Assembly (NCBI GenBank): GCA_964587815.1
Contig: CAZPMH010000007.1
Coordinates: 38,113-102,112, forward strand
Length of the DNA: 64,000 bases
Source of the DNA: UBA1672 sp964587815
GTDB taxonomy: Bacteria; Pseudomonadota; Alphaproteobacteria; Micavibrionales; Micavibrionaceae
Reading direction: 5' to 3'
Positions 15,892-24,700 of this stretch are shown here, in pieces. The translations under genes and the position numbers were made by a program. The first letter of the stretch is position 1; each line of letters opens with the position of its first letter. The notes beneath the pieces are model-generated. The model ran no database searches and was not told the DNA's origin. It saw nothing but the letters and a program-made list of their open reading frames with translations.

Positions 15892-18444
15892 ATGACAAAA
15901 AAAATGTTAATTGATGCAACGCATGAAGAAGAAACACGCGTTGCCGTTACTGATGGTAACAAACTGGTTGAGTATGATTATGAGAGCCAGACACGAAAAT
16001 CACTGAAAGGCAGTATTTATCTTGCGAAAGTAACGCGCGTTGAGCCGTCCCTACAGGCGGCTTTTGTTAATTTCGGAGGCAATCGCCACGGGTTTTTACC
16101 CTTCTCAGAAATCCATCCTGATTACTTCCGCATTCCTATCTCTGATCGTGAGGCTTTGATTGCCGAGCAAGAGGCTTTGCTTGCTGAACATGATGAGGAA
16201 GAAGAAGCGTTGGATGAGGATGCCCTTGAGGATGAAGAGGGGGCTGATGATGCCGACGATGAGAGTGAAGATGAGGCTTCTGATGATGCGGAAGCGGATG
16301 ACTCAGATGACGATTCAGATAGTGATTCTGAAGAGGATAGCGATGAAAATGCTTCCGAGGATGATGAGAATGCCAAAGATGATAAATCTGACGGTAAAGG
16401 GAAAAATCAGCGCAGAGGCCGTGGCCGCGGTCGCAGAGGGCGCGGCAAGCGATCAAATTATCGCAATAAAAATGTTGAGGTTGTCGGCGGGCACGATGTT
16501 GATGATGAACAGAAGTTCCGTTTCAATCTGCGCCGCAAATATAAAATTCAAGAGGTCGTAAAGCGCGGCCAAATTATGTTGGTTCAGGCCAATAAGGAAG
16601 AGCGCGGTAATAAAGGCGCGGCGGTGGGAACGTATTTATCCCTACCGGGTCGTTATTGCGTGTTGATGCCGAACAGCCCGCGCGCGGGTGGTGTTAGTCG
16701 TAAGATTGCGAACCACAAAGACCGTGCGCGCATGCGTGAGATTGTTAAAGACCTGGAAGTGCCGAAGGGCATGTCGGTTATTGTCAGAACCGCAGGTGTG
16801 ACACGTACGAAGGCCGAGATTAAGCGTGATTTGGATTATCTGATGCGCCTTTGGAATAATATTCGTGAATTGACGTTGGAATCGAGTGCGCCTGCTTTGG
16901 TTTATGAAGAGGCGAATTTGATCAAGCGTTCCGTTCGTGACCTTTACACACGCGATATTGAAGAGATTATTGTTGCGGGTGAAAACGGGCATAAGACGGC
17001 AAAAGACTTTATGAAGATGCTTATTCCTTCACATGTGAAGAAGGTTAAGCGGTATGAAGATATTCAACTTCCTTTGTTCAACCGTTATCAGATCGAAAAT
17101 CAGATTGATGAGATCGGACAAATGGAAGTGCGCTTGAAATCAGGCGGATATTTGGTGATTAACCCAACGGAGGCCTTGGTTTCGGTTGATGTGAACTCAG
17201 GTAAGTCAACGAAAGGTCGTCATATTGAAGAGACGGCGTTGAAAACCAATTTGGAGGCTGCGGATGAGGTTGCGCGACAGTTAAAGCTGCGTGATTTGGG
17301 CGGCCTGGTTGTGATTGACTTTATCGATATGGAGAACAGGCGCAATAATGGTAAGGTTGAGCGGCGCATGAAAGAGGCGCTTTCGACAGATCGTGCGCGT
17401 GTGCAGGTTGGCCGTATCTCATCGTTCGGTTTGATGGAATTATCGCGCCAGCGTCTGAGCCCGAGTTTGACGGAAGCACAATATGAGAAGTGCCCGACCT
17501 GTGCAGGGTCTGGTGTTATCCGCACGGCGGATGCAATGTCGATTTTGGTGTTGCGCATGATTGAGGATGAAGGGATTCGTAAGCGTGCGGCCGAGATTAT
17601 TGTTGAGGTTACTGCGAATGTCGCGATGTATCTGATTAATCATAAACGCGAGAAGATTACTGAGATTGAGGAGCGTTATGGCTTAAAGGTTCTGCTTCGT
17701 GTTGATGACGATATCCCTGCCTCGGAATGCCGCATTGAGGTGTCGAAACCTGCGGAGCGTAATCAGGATTCTGACAATGATGAGGCTGAATCAGAGGCTT
17801 CAGATAACAATGATCGGAACGAGAAGGGCAATAATGAGCGTCGTCGTGGGCGTCGTGGTGGTCGCGGTCGCGGACGCAATAATAAGAAGCAGGATGACGA
17901 TCAGAGTCAAGATCAGCAAAAAGATCAGAAGAACGACGATGAGTCCTCTCAGGATGAGAAAGACAAAAAACAAGATAAGTCTGAGAAGAAATCGAGCCGA
18001 TCAAAGAAAAAAGATGACTCCGATTCTGATGCAAAGAAGGGTCAAGAAGAGGGCGATGACTCGAAAAAGACCTCTTCTTCGGATCAAAAGGATGAGAAAG
18101 GATCTTCTGATAAGCCAAAGCGCAAGCGTTCGTCACGGTCGAAATCTAAACCAGATTCTGATGATCAGGCCACGAAGACGACCAATGATAATGTGAAAGA
18201 TGAGGGGGAAGATAAATCTGACTCTAAGTCTGACAAAGACGATAATAAGAAAGCCAGTCAACCTGCGAAGGCGAAGGCGGATGAGAAAACGTCACCGAAG
18301 ACACCTGCGAAGTCAAAGGCGAAAACACCTGCCAAAAAGGCTCAGGCCAAGGATAGCGCTAATGATGCCCCTAAGGAATATGAGGTCGTGAACGAGGCAC
18401 CGAAGGAAAAGAAAAAGGGCTGGTGGAACAGGCTGGTTGAATAA
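15892..18444 (+). CDS. rne: Ribonuclease E
   Basis: Endoribonuclease that starts mRNA decay and processes stable RNAs. Order: N-terminal S1-like region with a large acidic insertion (about residues 95-165, almost all Glu, Asp and Ser, then an Arg/Gly-rich patch near 175-190), the 5'-sensor and RNase H-like parts, the catalytic DNase I-like domain with Asp433 in VDVNSGKSTKGRH and a second acidic site in VVIDFIDM, and the Zn-link CPTC at 534-537. The C-terminal 230 residues are low-complexity, Lys/Asp/Ser-rich with an RG-rich RNA-binding patch (RRGRRGGRGRGR), ending in KKKGWWNRLVE, probably the degradosome scaffold. An ACGGAGAA ribosome site precedes the ATG. Confidence 0.95.
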   Translation: MTKKMLIDATHEEETRVAVTDGNKLVEYDYESQTRKSLKGSIYLAKVTRVEPSLQAAFVNFGGNRHGFLPFSEIHPDYFRIPISDREALIAEQEALLAEHDEEEEALDEDALEDEEGADDADDESEDEASDDAEADDSDDDSDSDSEEDSDENASEDDENAKDDKSDGKGKNQRRGRGRGRRGRGKRSNYRNKNVEVVGGHDVDDEQKFRFNLRRKYKIQEVVKRGQIMLVQANKEERGNKGAAVGTYLSLPGRYCVLMPNSPRAGGVSRKIANHKDRARMREIVKDLEVPKGMSVIVRTAGVTRTKAEIKRDLDYLMRLWNNIRELTLESSAPALVYEEANLIKRSVRDLYTRDIEEIIVAGENGHKTAKDFMKMLIPSHVKKVKRYEDIQLPLFNRYQIENQIDEIGQMEVRLKSGGYLVINPTEALVSVDVNSGKSTKGRHIEETALKTNLEAADEVARQLKLRDLGGLVVIDFIDMENRRNNGKVERRMKEALSTDRARVQVGRISSFGLMELSRQRLSPSLTEAQYEKCPTCAGSGVIRTADAMSILVLRMIEDEGIRKRAAEIIVEVTANVAMYLINHKREKITEIEERYGLKVLLRVDDDIPASECRIEVSKPAERNQDSDNDEAESEASDNNDRNEKGNNERRRGRRGGRGRGRNNKKQDDDQSQDQQKDQKNDDESSQDEKDKKQDKSEKKSSRSKKKDDSDSDAKKGQEEGDDSKKTSSSDQKDEKGSSDKPKRKRSSRSKSKPDSDDQATKTTNDNVKDEGEDKSDSKSDKDDNKKASQPAKAKADEKTSPKTPAKSKAKTPAKKAQAKDSANDAPKEYEVVNEAPKEKKKGWWNRLVE

Positions 18445-18473
18445 TCAGCGTTCCATCATGATACCGACCAGTA

Positions 18474-19151
18474 TTATCTGGCGAGGATTACATGGAATAA
18501 GACATATTCTGACGCATTGCTGTTGTTAAAACACGCGGTGCGTAGATTGTCTTCCCAAGCGGGCCCCGGATTATCAGGCAAAGAGACAAAGACATTATCG
18601 CCGGCGGGAAAGGTTCCGTCGGCTTTTTCTAAGATTTTACCGCTGCCGTTTGTCAGGTCAGGAATATCCGTCCATTCATGCAACTGACGATTGATGATGC
18701 GGCATGTGTCTTCCGCTATCCCCGTTAGAATAAGGGCGAGTTCCTGCTCGGTTTGGCCTACGCCTTCGATATCCATGTAGCGCGTCACTTTCCAGCCGTT
18801 ACCGTTTAAATCATTTTCCTGCCAGTTTACGCCCGCGCCGTTTTTGTGGAAGATATGACAGGATTGATCGCTTGGCGCGTTTGCGTTTGCGTAGCCCGTG
18901 TTTAAGGCATGTTCGAAGCTGAGCTCATTTTCTGAGCAGCCGCTGGATATGAGCTGAGAGACGGCGAATTCAACTGTGTTGGCGTAACGCAGGGCGGCGG
19001 CGATTTTAATGCTTTGCTTTTCGTAATCGCCCTTTTGGTTGGTTGATGTGCCGCTACGGCTGATCAGGGCGGTCAGTGCGCCGAGCAGGAAAACGGCGAA
19101 CAGAATAACCCAGATGATGTTACCGCTTTGTGATGTTCGGGCGTTGTCCAT
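18474..19151 (-). CDS. Membrane-anchored protein of unknown function (pilin-like N-terminus)
   Basis: A 225-residue protein with a short polar start, one N-terminal hydrophobic helix (about residues 12-30, GNIIWVILFAVFLLGALTAL) and a large extracytoplasmic part. At least four cysteines are spread through that part (SSGCSEN, DQSCHIF, DTCRI, TACFN), which suggests disulfides in the periplasm. The single N-terminal helix followed by a long amphipathic stretch recalls pilins or pseudopilins, but the canonical prepilin peptidase site is not convincing. It begins 4 bases after the aminotransferase gene ends and is probably cotranscribed with it. Convergent with rne. Confidence 0.6.
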   Translation of the reverse strand: MDNARTSQSGNIIWVILFAVFLLGALTALISRSGTSTNQKGDYEKQSIKIAAALRYANTVEFAVSQLISSGCSENELSFEHALNTGYANANAPSDQSCHIFHKNGAGVNWQENDLNGNGWKVTRYMDIEGVGQTEQELALILTGIAEDTCRIINRQLHEWTDIPDLTNGSGKILEKADGTFPAGDNVFVSLPDNPGPAWEDNLRTACFNNSNASEYVLFHVILAR

Positions 19152-19155
19152 ACTT

Positions 19156-20301
19156 TTAGGATTGCCATTTTTTCAGGCGTTTGCAAGCCTCAACCATGTT
19201 TTCTTTTGAATCCGCGTAGCAAATACGGATGGAGGCTGTGCCGCGGCTGAGGTCGAAATCTATGCCAGGCGTGGTTGAGACATGCGCGTGGTCAAGCATG
19301 GCGTTGCAGAACTCCATGCTGTTATTGCTCAAATGCGCGATGTTTGCGTACAGATAGAACGCGCCGTCGGGCTGTACGATGTTGGTGAAGCCTGCCTTTG
19401 GCAATTCTTCCATCAGCATGTCACGGTTTTCTTTATAGGCGGCGACGTAGGCGTCCAGTTCTTCTGTGTGGTCGAACACCTTATAGGCGACGTGTTGTGA
19501 TATGGTGGGCGCGGAGACGAACAGACTTTCAGCCAGCATTTTAACGCGCTGCCTTAATTGCGTCGGTACCACGGCCCAGCCCATACGCCAGCCTGTCATG
19601 GCGAAATATTTTGAAAATGTATTCAGGATGATGGCTTTATCGGAATAGTTTGCAGCACTGCTCGCTTTTCTTTCATATGTGATGCCGTGATAGGCTTCGT
19701 CTGAAATCAGGGTTACATTGTTTTCATCACACCATGCGCAAACATCTTTCAGGTCGTTATCCGCAATCATTGCGCCTGTCGGGTTGGAGGGTGAGTTGAT
19801 GACCAGCCCGTCAATTTTATCTTTATAGCTTTCCAGAAGGGCACGGGTGGGTTGATATTTATCTTCTGCGCGGCCTTCGATTTCAATCACATTTAAGTCC
19901 ATCGCCTTCAGCATATTGCGATAGGCGGGGTAGGTGGGTGTGATGAGCGCGATGTTATCGCCTTTATCAAAGGCGGCGATAAAGGCCAGAATAAAGCCGC
20001 AGGACGAACCCGCAGTGATGGCGATATTGGCGGGGTCGATCTCGGTTTTGTAATAGTCTTTATAATATTGGGTGATGCGTTCGCGCAGGATCGGCATGCC
20101 CATGGCCTCGGTATAGCCTTGGCATGGGTCAAGTTCTAATATTTGTTGTGCGTACTTGATGACAGGATCAGGCACGCCGAAGCAGGGCTGCCCTGCGCCC
20201 ATGCGCATAATGTTTGTACCATCGGCTTCTCTCTCATTGACTTGGCGGAGAATATCCAGAGCGTGGAAAACGGAAATATCGGAGCGGTTTGAGGGTTTCA
20301 T
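19156..20301 (-). CDS. PLP-dependent aminotransferase, class I/II
   Basis: Fold-type I aminotransferase of 381 residues. Visible: MRMGAGQPCFGVPDP near the N-terminus for substrate contact, TAGSSCGF for phosphate binding, SPSNPTGA near 171, DEAYHG at 201-206, the PLP Schiff-base lysine at 231 in NTFSKYFAMTGWRMGW, and the carboxylate-binding Arg in ASIRICYA near the C-terminus. It is closest in appearance to aspartate/aromatic-type aminotransferases; the substrate cannot be set from sequence alone. The start ATG at 20301 follows a long AT-rich upstream region. It heads a two-gene unit with the membrane-anchored unknown downstream. Confidence 0.88.
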   Translation of the reverse strand: MKPSNRSDISVFHALDILRQVNEREADGTNIMRMGAGQPCFGVPDPVIKYAQQILELDPCQGYTEAMGMPILRERITQYYKDYYKTEIDPANIAITAGSSCGFILAFIAAFDKGDNIALITPTYPAYRNMLKAMDLNVIEIEGRAEDKYQPTRALLESYKDKIDGLVINSPSNPTGAMIADNDLKDVCAWCDENNVTLISDEAYHGITYERKASSAANYSDKAIILNTFSKYFAMTGWRMGWAVVPTQLRQRVKMLAESLFVSAPTISQHVAYKVFDHTEELDAYVAAYKENRDMLMEELPKAGFTNIVQPDGAFYLYANIAHLSNNSMEFCNAMLDHAHVSTTPGIDFDLSRGTASIRICYADSKENMVEACKRLKKWQS

Positions 20302-20540
20302 TGTTGCCTGTACGGTTCTTTTTACGCGTTCTTTACCGATAGATAAGCCTTATATTGCATTGAAATCAAGCGTAAAGTGATGGGTAAGTATATATAGCAT
20401 TTTAATAAAATTTTATATGTTTTTTACTTAAGTTTTACTTAAATTTGATCAAAGAAAATGTAATAAAAATTTATTTTTAATTTTATTTACTTTGTCTTTA
20501 CTTTCTTGGTGGTACACTAAAAATATAAGGAGAACACGTT

Positions 20541-20624
20541 ATGGTTATGGGTTGGACATTATTGGTTTTAGCAGTATCAAGCTGCTGCTGTACGTTGGTT
20601 CTTTATTTTGGCAAAGGCCAGTGA
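20541..20624 (+). CDS. 27-residue hydrophobic peptide, candidate small membrane protein
   Basis: A strong AAGGAGAA ribosome site at about 20528-20534 precedes ATG 20541, which opens a 27-residue frame ending in TGA at 20622-20624. The peptide is one hydrophobic helix, MVMGWTLLVLAVSS, then three consecutive cysteines (CCC), another hydrophobic stretch and a short basic end GKGQ. No family is recognised. A hairpin follows at once: CCTTCTG 20637-20643 paired with CAGAAGG 20649-20655. Possible roles are a small membrane regulator or a type I toxin-like peptide; neither is shown. Confidence rests on the ribosome site, not on homology. Confidence 0.45.
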   Translation: MVMGWTLLVLAVSSCCCTLVLYFGKGQ

Positions 20625-20736
20625 ACGGGACAAAATCCTTCTGATTAGCAGAAGGTAAATTTATACGGGGCGGTCGAGCAAAATTCCCCTCGTTTTTGGA
20701 AAATTAAGAATTTTAGATTTGTTTATGTCATCTTGT

Positions 20737-20840
20737 ATGATCTTTCGATCGTCGTGTGCATGTGCCCCCCACTTTCATGCGAAATCGATAGGGAAGGAAG
20801 ATCATTCTTTTCACCACCGGCTTTGGCCGGTGGTTTTTTT
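20737..20840 (+). ncRNA. Candidate structured small RNA ending in a strong terminator
   Basis: Nested complementary segments are visible: ATGATCTT 20737-20744 with AAGATCAT 20798-20805; TCGAT 20745-20749 with ATCGA 20784-20788; and an inner GCATG/CATGC pair near 20758 and 20775. A terminator follows: CCACCGG/CCGGTGG stem at 20814-20832 with eight T residues. No open frame of note lies in the interval. It could be an independent small RNA, or the structured end of the transcript of the 27-residue peptide at 20541. Folding energy was not computed. Confidence 0.45.
20814..20840 (+). terminator. Rho-independent terminator
   Basis: GC-rich stem CCACCGG (from 20814) / CCGGTGG (ending 20832) around a short loop, followed by an uninterrupted T run. 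It is one of the strongest terminators in the window, yet no sizeable gene lies just upstream on the plus strand, which is the main argument for a small RNA or small-peptide transcript. Confidence 0.85.
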
Positions 20841-20909
20841 TGCACTATCTTTATTATCGTTGTACTGTAATATGACTTTAGCTTCTTAACATATATAAGG
20901 ATTTTTGTT

Positions 20910-21536
20910 GTGAACCGTATTCTTGTTTTTTGTTTTTGTGTTTTCTTGTCATTCGCGCTTGCGCCGCAGGGTGTTTTTGCGCAAGGGGAGGCCGCAGAAA
21001 ATGCGCCGAGTGCAGAAGATGTCAAGCGCAGTGAATTGGTTGAGGCACAAGAAGATGCTTTGCGTGAGAAAGTATCTCGTACAATTCGCAAGCTTGATCA
21101 GCGCGAGATGACGCATTTCTTGGCGATGTTTACCAATTATAATGTTTTCAGCATCGTGAAGGCGGTTCAGGCTGACATTCAGGATGCGGTTAACCGTTGC
21201 GCTGAGAGCAACAAAGATATGGCCACGGATGTGCGCGGTAAATATACGACGTGGAACGATAATGTGGGCACTGTTATGCAAGAAGCGGACGCGAACATCA
21301 AAAATATGAGCCTTGCCCAGAATTACATTTCACAGGCAGAATTAAACATCATTTTCGGTCTTGTTGATGAGGTGCGTGCGGTTAATTCATCGCGCTTTGA
21401 GTCAACGCCTGTGACAACGCCTGAGGCTTGCGAATTCATGATGAGTAAAATGGATGAAACGCAGGAAAACATGCAGCAGATGCTGAAAGTGTCTTTGCAA
21501 AGCTATCCCAATCTTTTGAAGAAGACACAGGAATAA
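20910..21536 (+). CDS. Secreted protein of unknown function
   Basis: A 208-residue protein beginning at GTG 20910, preceded by a TAAGGA ribosome site. It has a signal peptide (MNRILVFCFCVFLSFALAPQ, cut near VFAQ). The mature part is helical: a coiled-coil-like segment near residues 40-70 (EAQEDALREKVSRTIRKLDQ), then SIVKAVQADIQDAVNRC, and a single C-terminal half cysteine in TTPEACEFMM that could pair with the first. No family is recognised. It ends in its own terminator at 21564. It is the last gene before the giant modular protein; any functional link to the DotA/TraY-like genes is speculation. Confidence 0.65.
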   Translation: MNRILVFCFCVFLSFALAPQGVFAQGEAAENAPSAEDVKRSELVEAQEDALREKVSRTIRKLDQREMTHFLAMFTNYNVFSIVKAVQADIQDAVNRCAESNKDMATDVRGKYTTWNDNVGTVMQEADANIKNMSLAQNYISQAELNIIFGLVDEVRAVNSSRFESTPVTTPEACEFMMSKMDETQENMQQMLKVSLQSYPNLLKKTQE

Positions 21537-21563
21537 TATAAAGTCTTAATATGATTTAGATTT

Positions 21564-21599
21564 AAGGCGTGTGCTGATGCGGTACGCGCCTTTTATTTT
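21564..21599 (+). terminator. Rho-independent terminator
   Basis: AAGGCGTGT (21564-21572) pairs, with one G-U wobble, with ACGCGCCTT (21584-21592), followed by a T-rich run. It separates the secreted-protein gene from the 1872-residue protein gene. Confidence 0.75.
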
Positions 21600-21662
21600 G
21601 CCTGTTTTGGCGTCTGCAAATAAAGTTTGAAAAAAAAATCACAGTGTGCAAGAATATGAAGT

Positions 21663-21731
21663 ACTTCTTAAAAGAAATAAATATTAATGAATAAGAAGTT
21701 TAAAAGGTGGTTTGAGAGATAAAAATATCTC
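21663..21731 (+). promoter_or_regulatory. Paired inverted repeats in the leader of the giant gene
   Basis: Two perfect inverted repeats lie before the start at 21756: ACTTCTTA 21663-21670 with TAAGAAGT 21692-21699, and GAGATA 21716-21721 with TATCTC 21726-21731 around AAAA. The first could be an operator, the second an mRNA hairpin close to the ribosome site. The region is AT-rich, so chance is not excluded. Confidence 0.35.
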
Positions 21732-21755
21732 CAAAAGATATATTTAGGGTGATAC

Positions 21756-24700
21756 ATGTCCAGAGAAAATTCAGAAGACGTAACCGTAGAACTTAGCGCG
21801 CAAGATATCTTGTTGTTGCGCGACAGGCTTATGCTTATTGCCAGAGCGAGCGGTTTAGATGCGTCGAGTGGCGAATATACGGCAGGTTTAGGGCAGCAGT
21901 TTTTAGACAGATTTAACCCCGACGGAAGCGATCAGCCGTCAGCTTTCCCTCTTGCCTTGGGACTTGAAACGTCCATGCGTATGACTGACGTTGCTCAAAT
22001 TATAAGTCAAACGCCACAAGCAGATTTGCAAGCTGTCGGTTTTGATAATGCGCAGGATATCCTTGATTTTCTTAACGGTTCCGGGTCGGTTGTTAGTACG
22101 TTGAACCAAGTTACAAATACTGTCGGTTTTGATACGGTCGAGCAGGCCGCCGCTGCTTCGGGTGGCACAGCGCAACCTTCTGCACCAGAAATTCCGCCGG
22201 AGGTGCGTGAACGTGTGATGCGCATTGAGCAGCAGCTTCAGCGCGCGGTTGCGGGATTGGGCGATGATGCGAATATTCCGCAAATGGGTGCGGTTGACGG
22301 TGTTTTTGATGCGCAATCTTTTGCCGCTTATGAAGCGATGCTTGCATTTATGGCCGAAAAAGCCGAAGTCGCGGTTCCTGCAGGTGGTTATACGTCTGAG
22401 TTTGGAGCCGAATTGCGTGATGAGATGATCAGCAAAATGGACATGGCGATTATGGTTTATGATAATCTGCCGGGTGAGAATAACATTATTCCCGGTTCAG
22501 GCGCCATTCGTGACAGAGGTTTGGACACACTTCAGAGACAATTAGGAGTCGATTCTCACGCTGAAGTTGAGGCGATGATCGAATCGTTTCGAGAGTTAAA
22601 AGCGGATTTGCCGCAGCTGGTTTCAGATTTAGACTTCCTTCATCAACGTGGTGCATTAAACCCGGTTGAAATTCCGTCAGGGCCTGCGCAGCAAGCCCCG
22701 ACAGTGGAGACTCCGGTCGGGCCGACAACACCGCAGGTTCAGCCCGAAGATGCGGCGATTATGGCGCGTCATGAGGAAATGATGATTATCGGTCAGTTGA
22801 TCGGCGTTCAGCCGCCTGCTGATGGTGTTTATACGCCTGAGTTTGGTGAACAGGTTGGTGAGAGGCTAGAACAGATGCAGGCTGAAGCGGCCTCACAGAT
22901 TCACGGACCTTTCACATTAGAGTATATCGAAGAACAATCTTTAGATGCGGTGGCTGCTGCCATTATTGAGGCGGGCGGTGTTACAGATGAGAACACACAA
23001 GTTTTGATCCGTGCCTACATTGAAGATTTTGATCAGAATAAGGCGTCTTTGGATCAGGTTGCTGCGGCTGATCGTTCATTTGCTGAAATCTCTGCTGCGC
23101 TGAACGGTGGAGCGTCTTCAACGCCAGCTCCTTCTGATGCTCCGGCATTAACGGCTGAGCAGCAAATTGTTGAAAATCACAACCAAGTTATTTTCTTTGG
23201 CGACCTTCTTCAAGTTGAGCGTCCGCCGAATAATGTTTATACGGCCGAGTATGGTGCACAGGTGATGGAGAGAATGTCTCAGCTTGGCGAATCGGCTTAC
23301 ACACAAATGGGCGGTGAGCGTCCGGCCACGCAAGAGGCAATTTATGCAGCCGCGGCGACACAGTTGGCGACTTACATGGCGGCAAATATCAGTGAGCAAG
23401 ATTTGGTTCAGCTTGGTTTTGCTTCCCCTGATGATGTTTTAACGGCGGTTTCAGGGCTTAATCAAACAGTAGCGGGCTTGGATGCCGTTATTGCAAGCGG
23501 CCGCAGTTTTGAAGAGATTTCACAGACAGCACAATCACAGGCGCAAGATGCCCAAACGACGCCGTCAACACAGCCTCAAGGCGGTGCGGAGTTCACAGCA
23601 GAGCAGGTTGCGCAAATTGCAGCGGTTCAGCAGGCTTACAACAGGTTGGCTGAAAATGCTGTTGGTACAGACTATGAGTCAGTTTTTACGCCTTTGAGCC
23701 GTACGGATGGTGTATGGACGCAAGAGGATTTGACCCAGTTCAATACAGCTATTGAATTGCTTCAAGTCGCAAATGGTTTGCAAGGGCAGTTTTCCGGCAT
23801 TGGCTATGAAGTCGGCATGGGGGCAGCCGTTGAGGCAAAACTTGCAGAAGATCCGGAGGCTAAAGCTGCGTTAGATGAACTTATGCCGCCGGAAGAGCGT
23901 GCGACGTTGTTCCAGAATTTGGATAGTCTGGCGCAAAGTGGCGGTTTAACAGTTGGCGGAGCGGCGGGAACACCCGGGGCGCCATCAACAGGTGCGGATA
24001 CAGAAGTTTCTGTTCGTACTGCTACGATTGCGGCAGAGCAGGCTTTGATTGAGATTGGGAATGCCCTTGGCGGTGATTTGCCGGGTGTTGCCGGCATGGT
24101 TACGCAGTTTATTCCTCAAGATGCTTTGTTTACCCCGCTTACCGAAGCGCAAGCCGGTGACGGTGTCTGGGATAGTGCGTCTCAGGATTTAGCGTCCAGA
24201 GTCATTATGGGCTTGAAGTATCTTGATGCACAAGACCAGCCCGATGCGCCGAATAATATTGACGGCACATATAATGCGCAGATTGGCGAGCGTTTGAAAA
24301 TTTCTATTCTGACCAAGCCGCAATTTGCTGATATTGCCGCAGCGATGGGGCTTGAGCAAGTTGAAGACCCTAACGTGGCGCAGATGATTGTCAATTACGA
24401 CAGTATGGTTGCGCAAAATGAAGCTGCGATACAACAGGCAATGTCGCAGTATGGCATGACTCAAGCGGAGTTCGATGCGAACCCGCAATTTGCGAGCTTA
24501 CATCAGGAGCGTCAGCGCCTGCAGCAATTAGAACAGCAGCACGGTCGTTCGATTGAAGCAGCACGTACAAAGCTGAATGCGTTTTTTGATAACCTTACTG
24601 TTTTGCAGCAGGAAGGCGTTTACGATAACAATGAGGCCAAAAAGACAACCACCATGAATATGATGCTGGATGCGGCATCACACATGTTGGATGAATTTGC

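Noticed and set aside
16200..16400. Acidic repeat in rne as a possible CRISPR or satellite repeat
   Set aside because: The repetition is at the amino acid level, in frame, without regular DNA period or spacers.
16122..16456. Minus-strand serine-rich and histidine-rich frames inside rne
   Set aside because: They are the antisense reading of the acidic repeat of ribonuclease E and only reflect codon bias.
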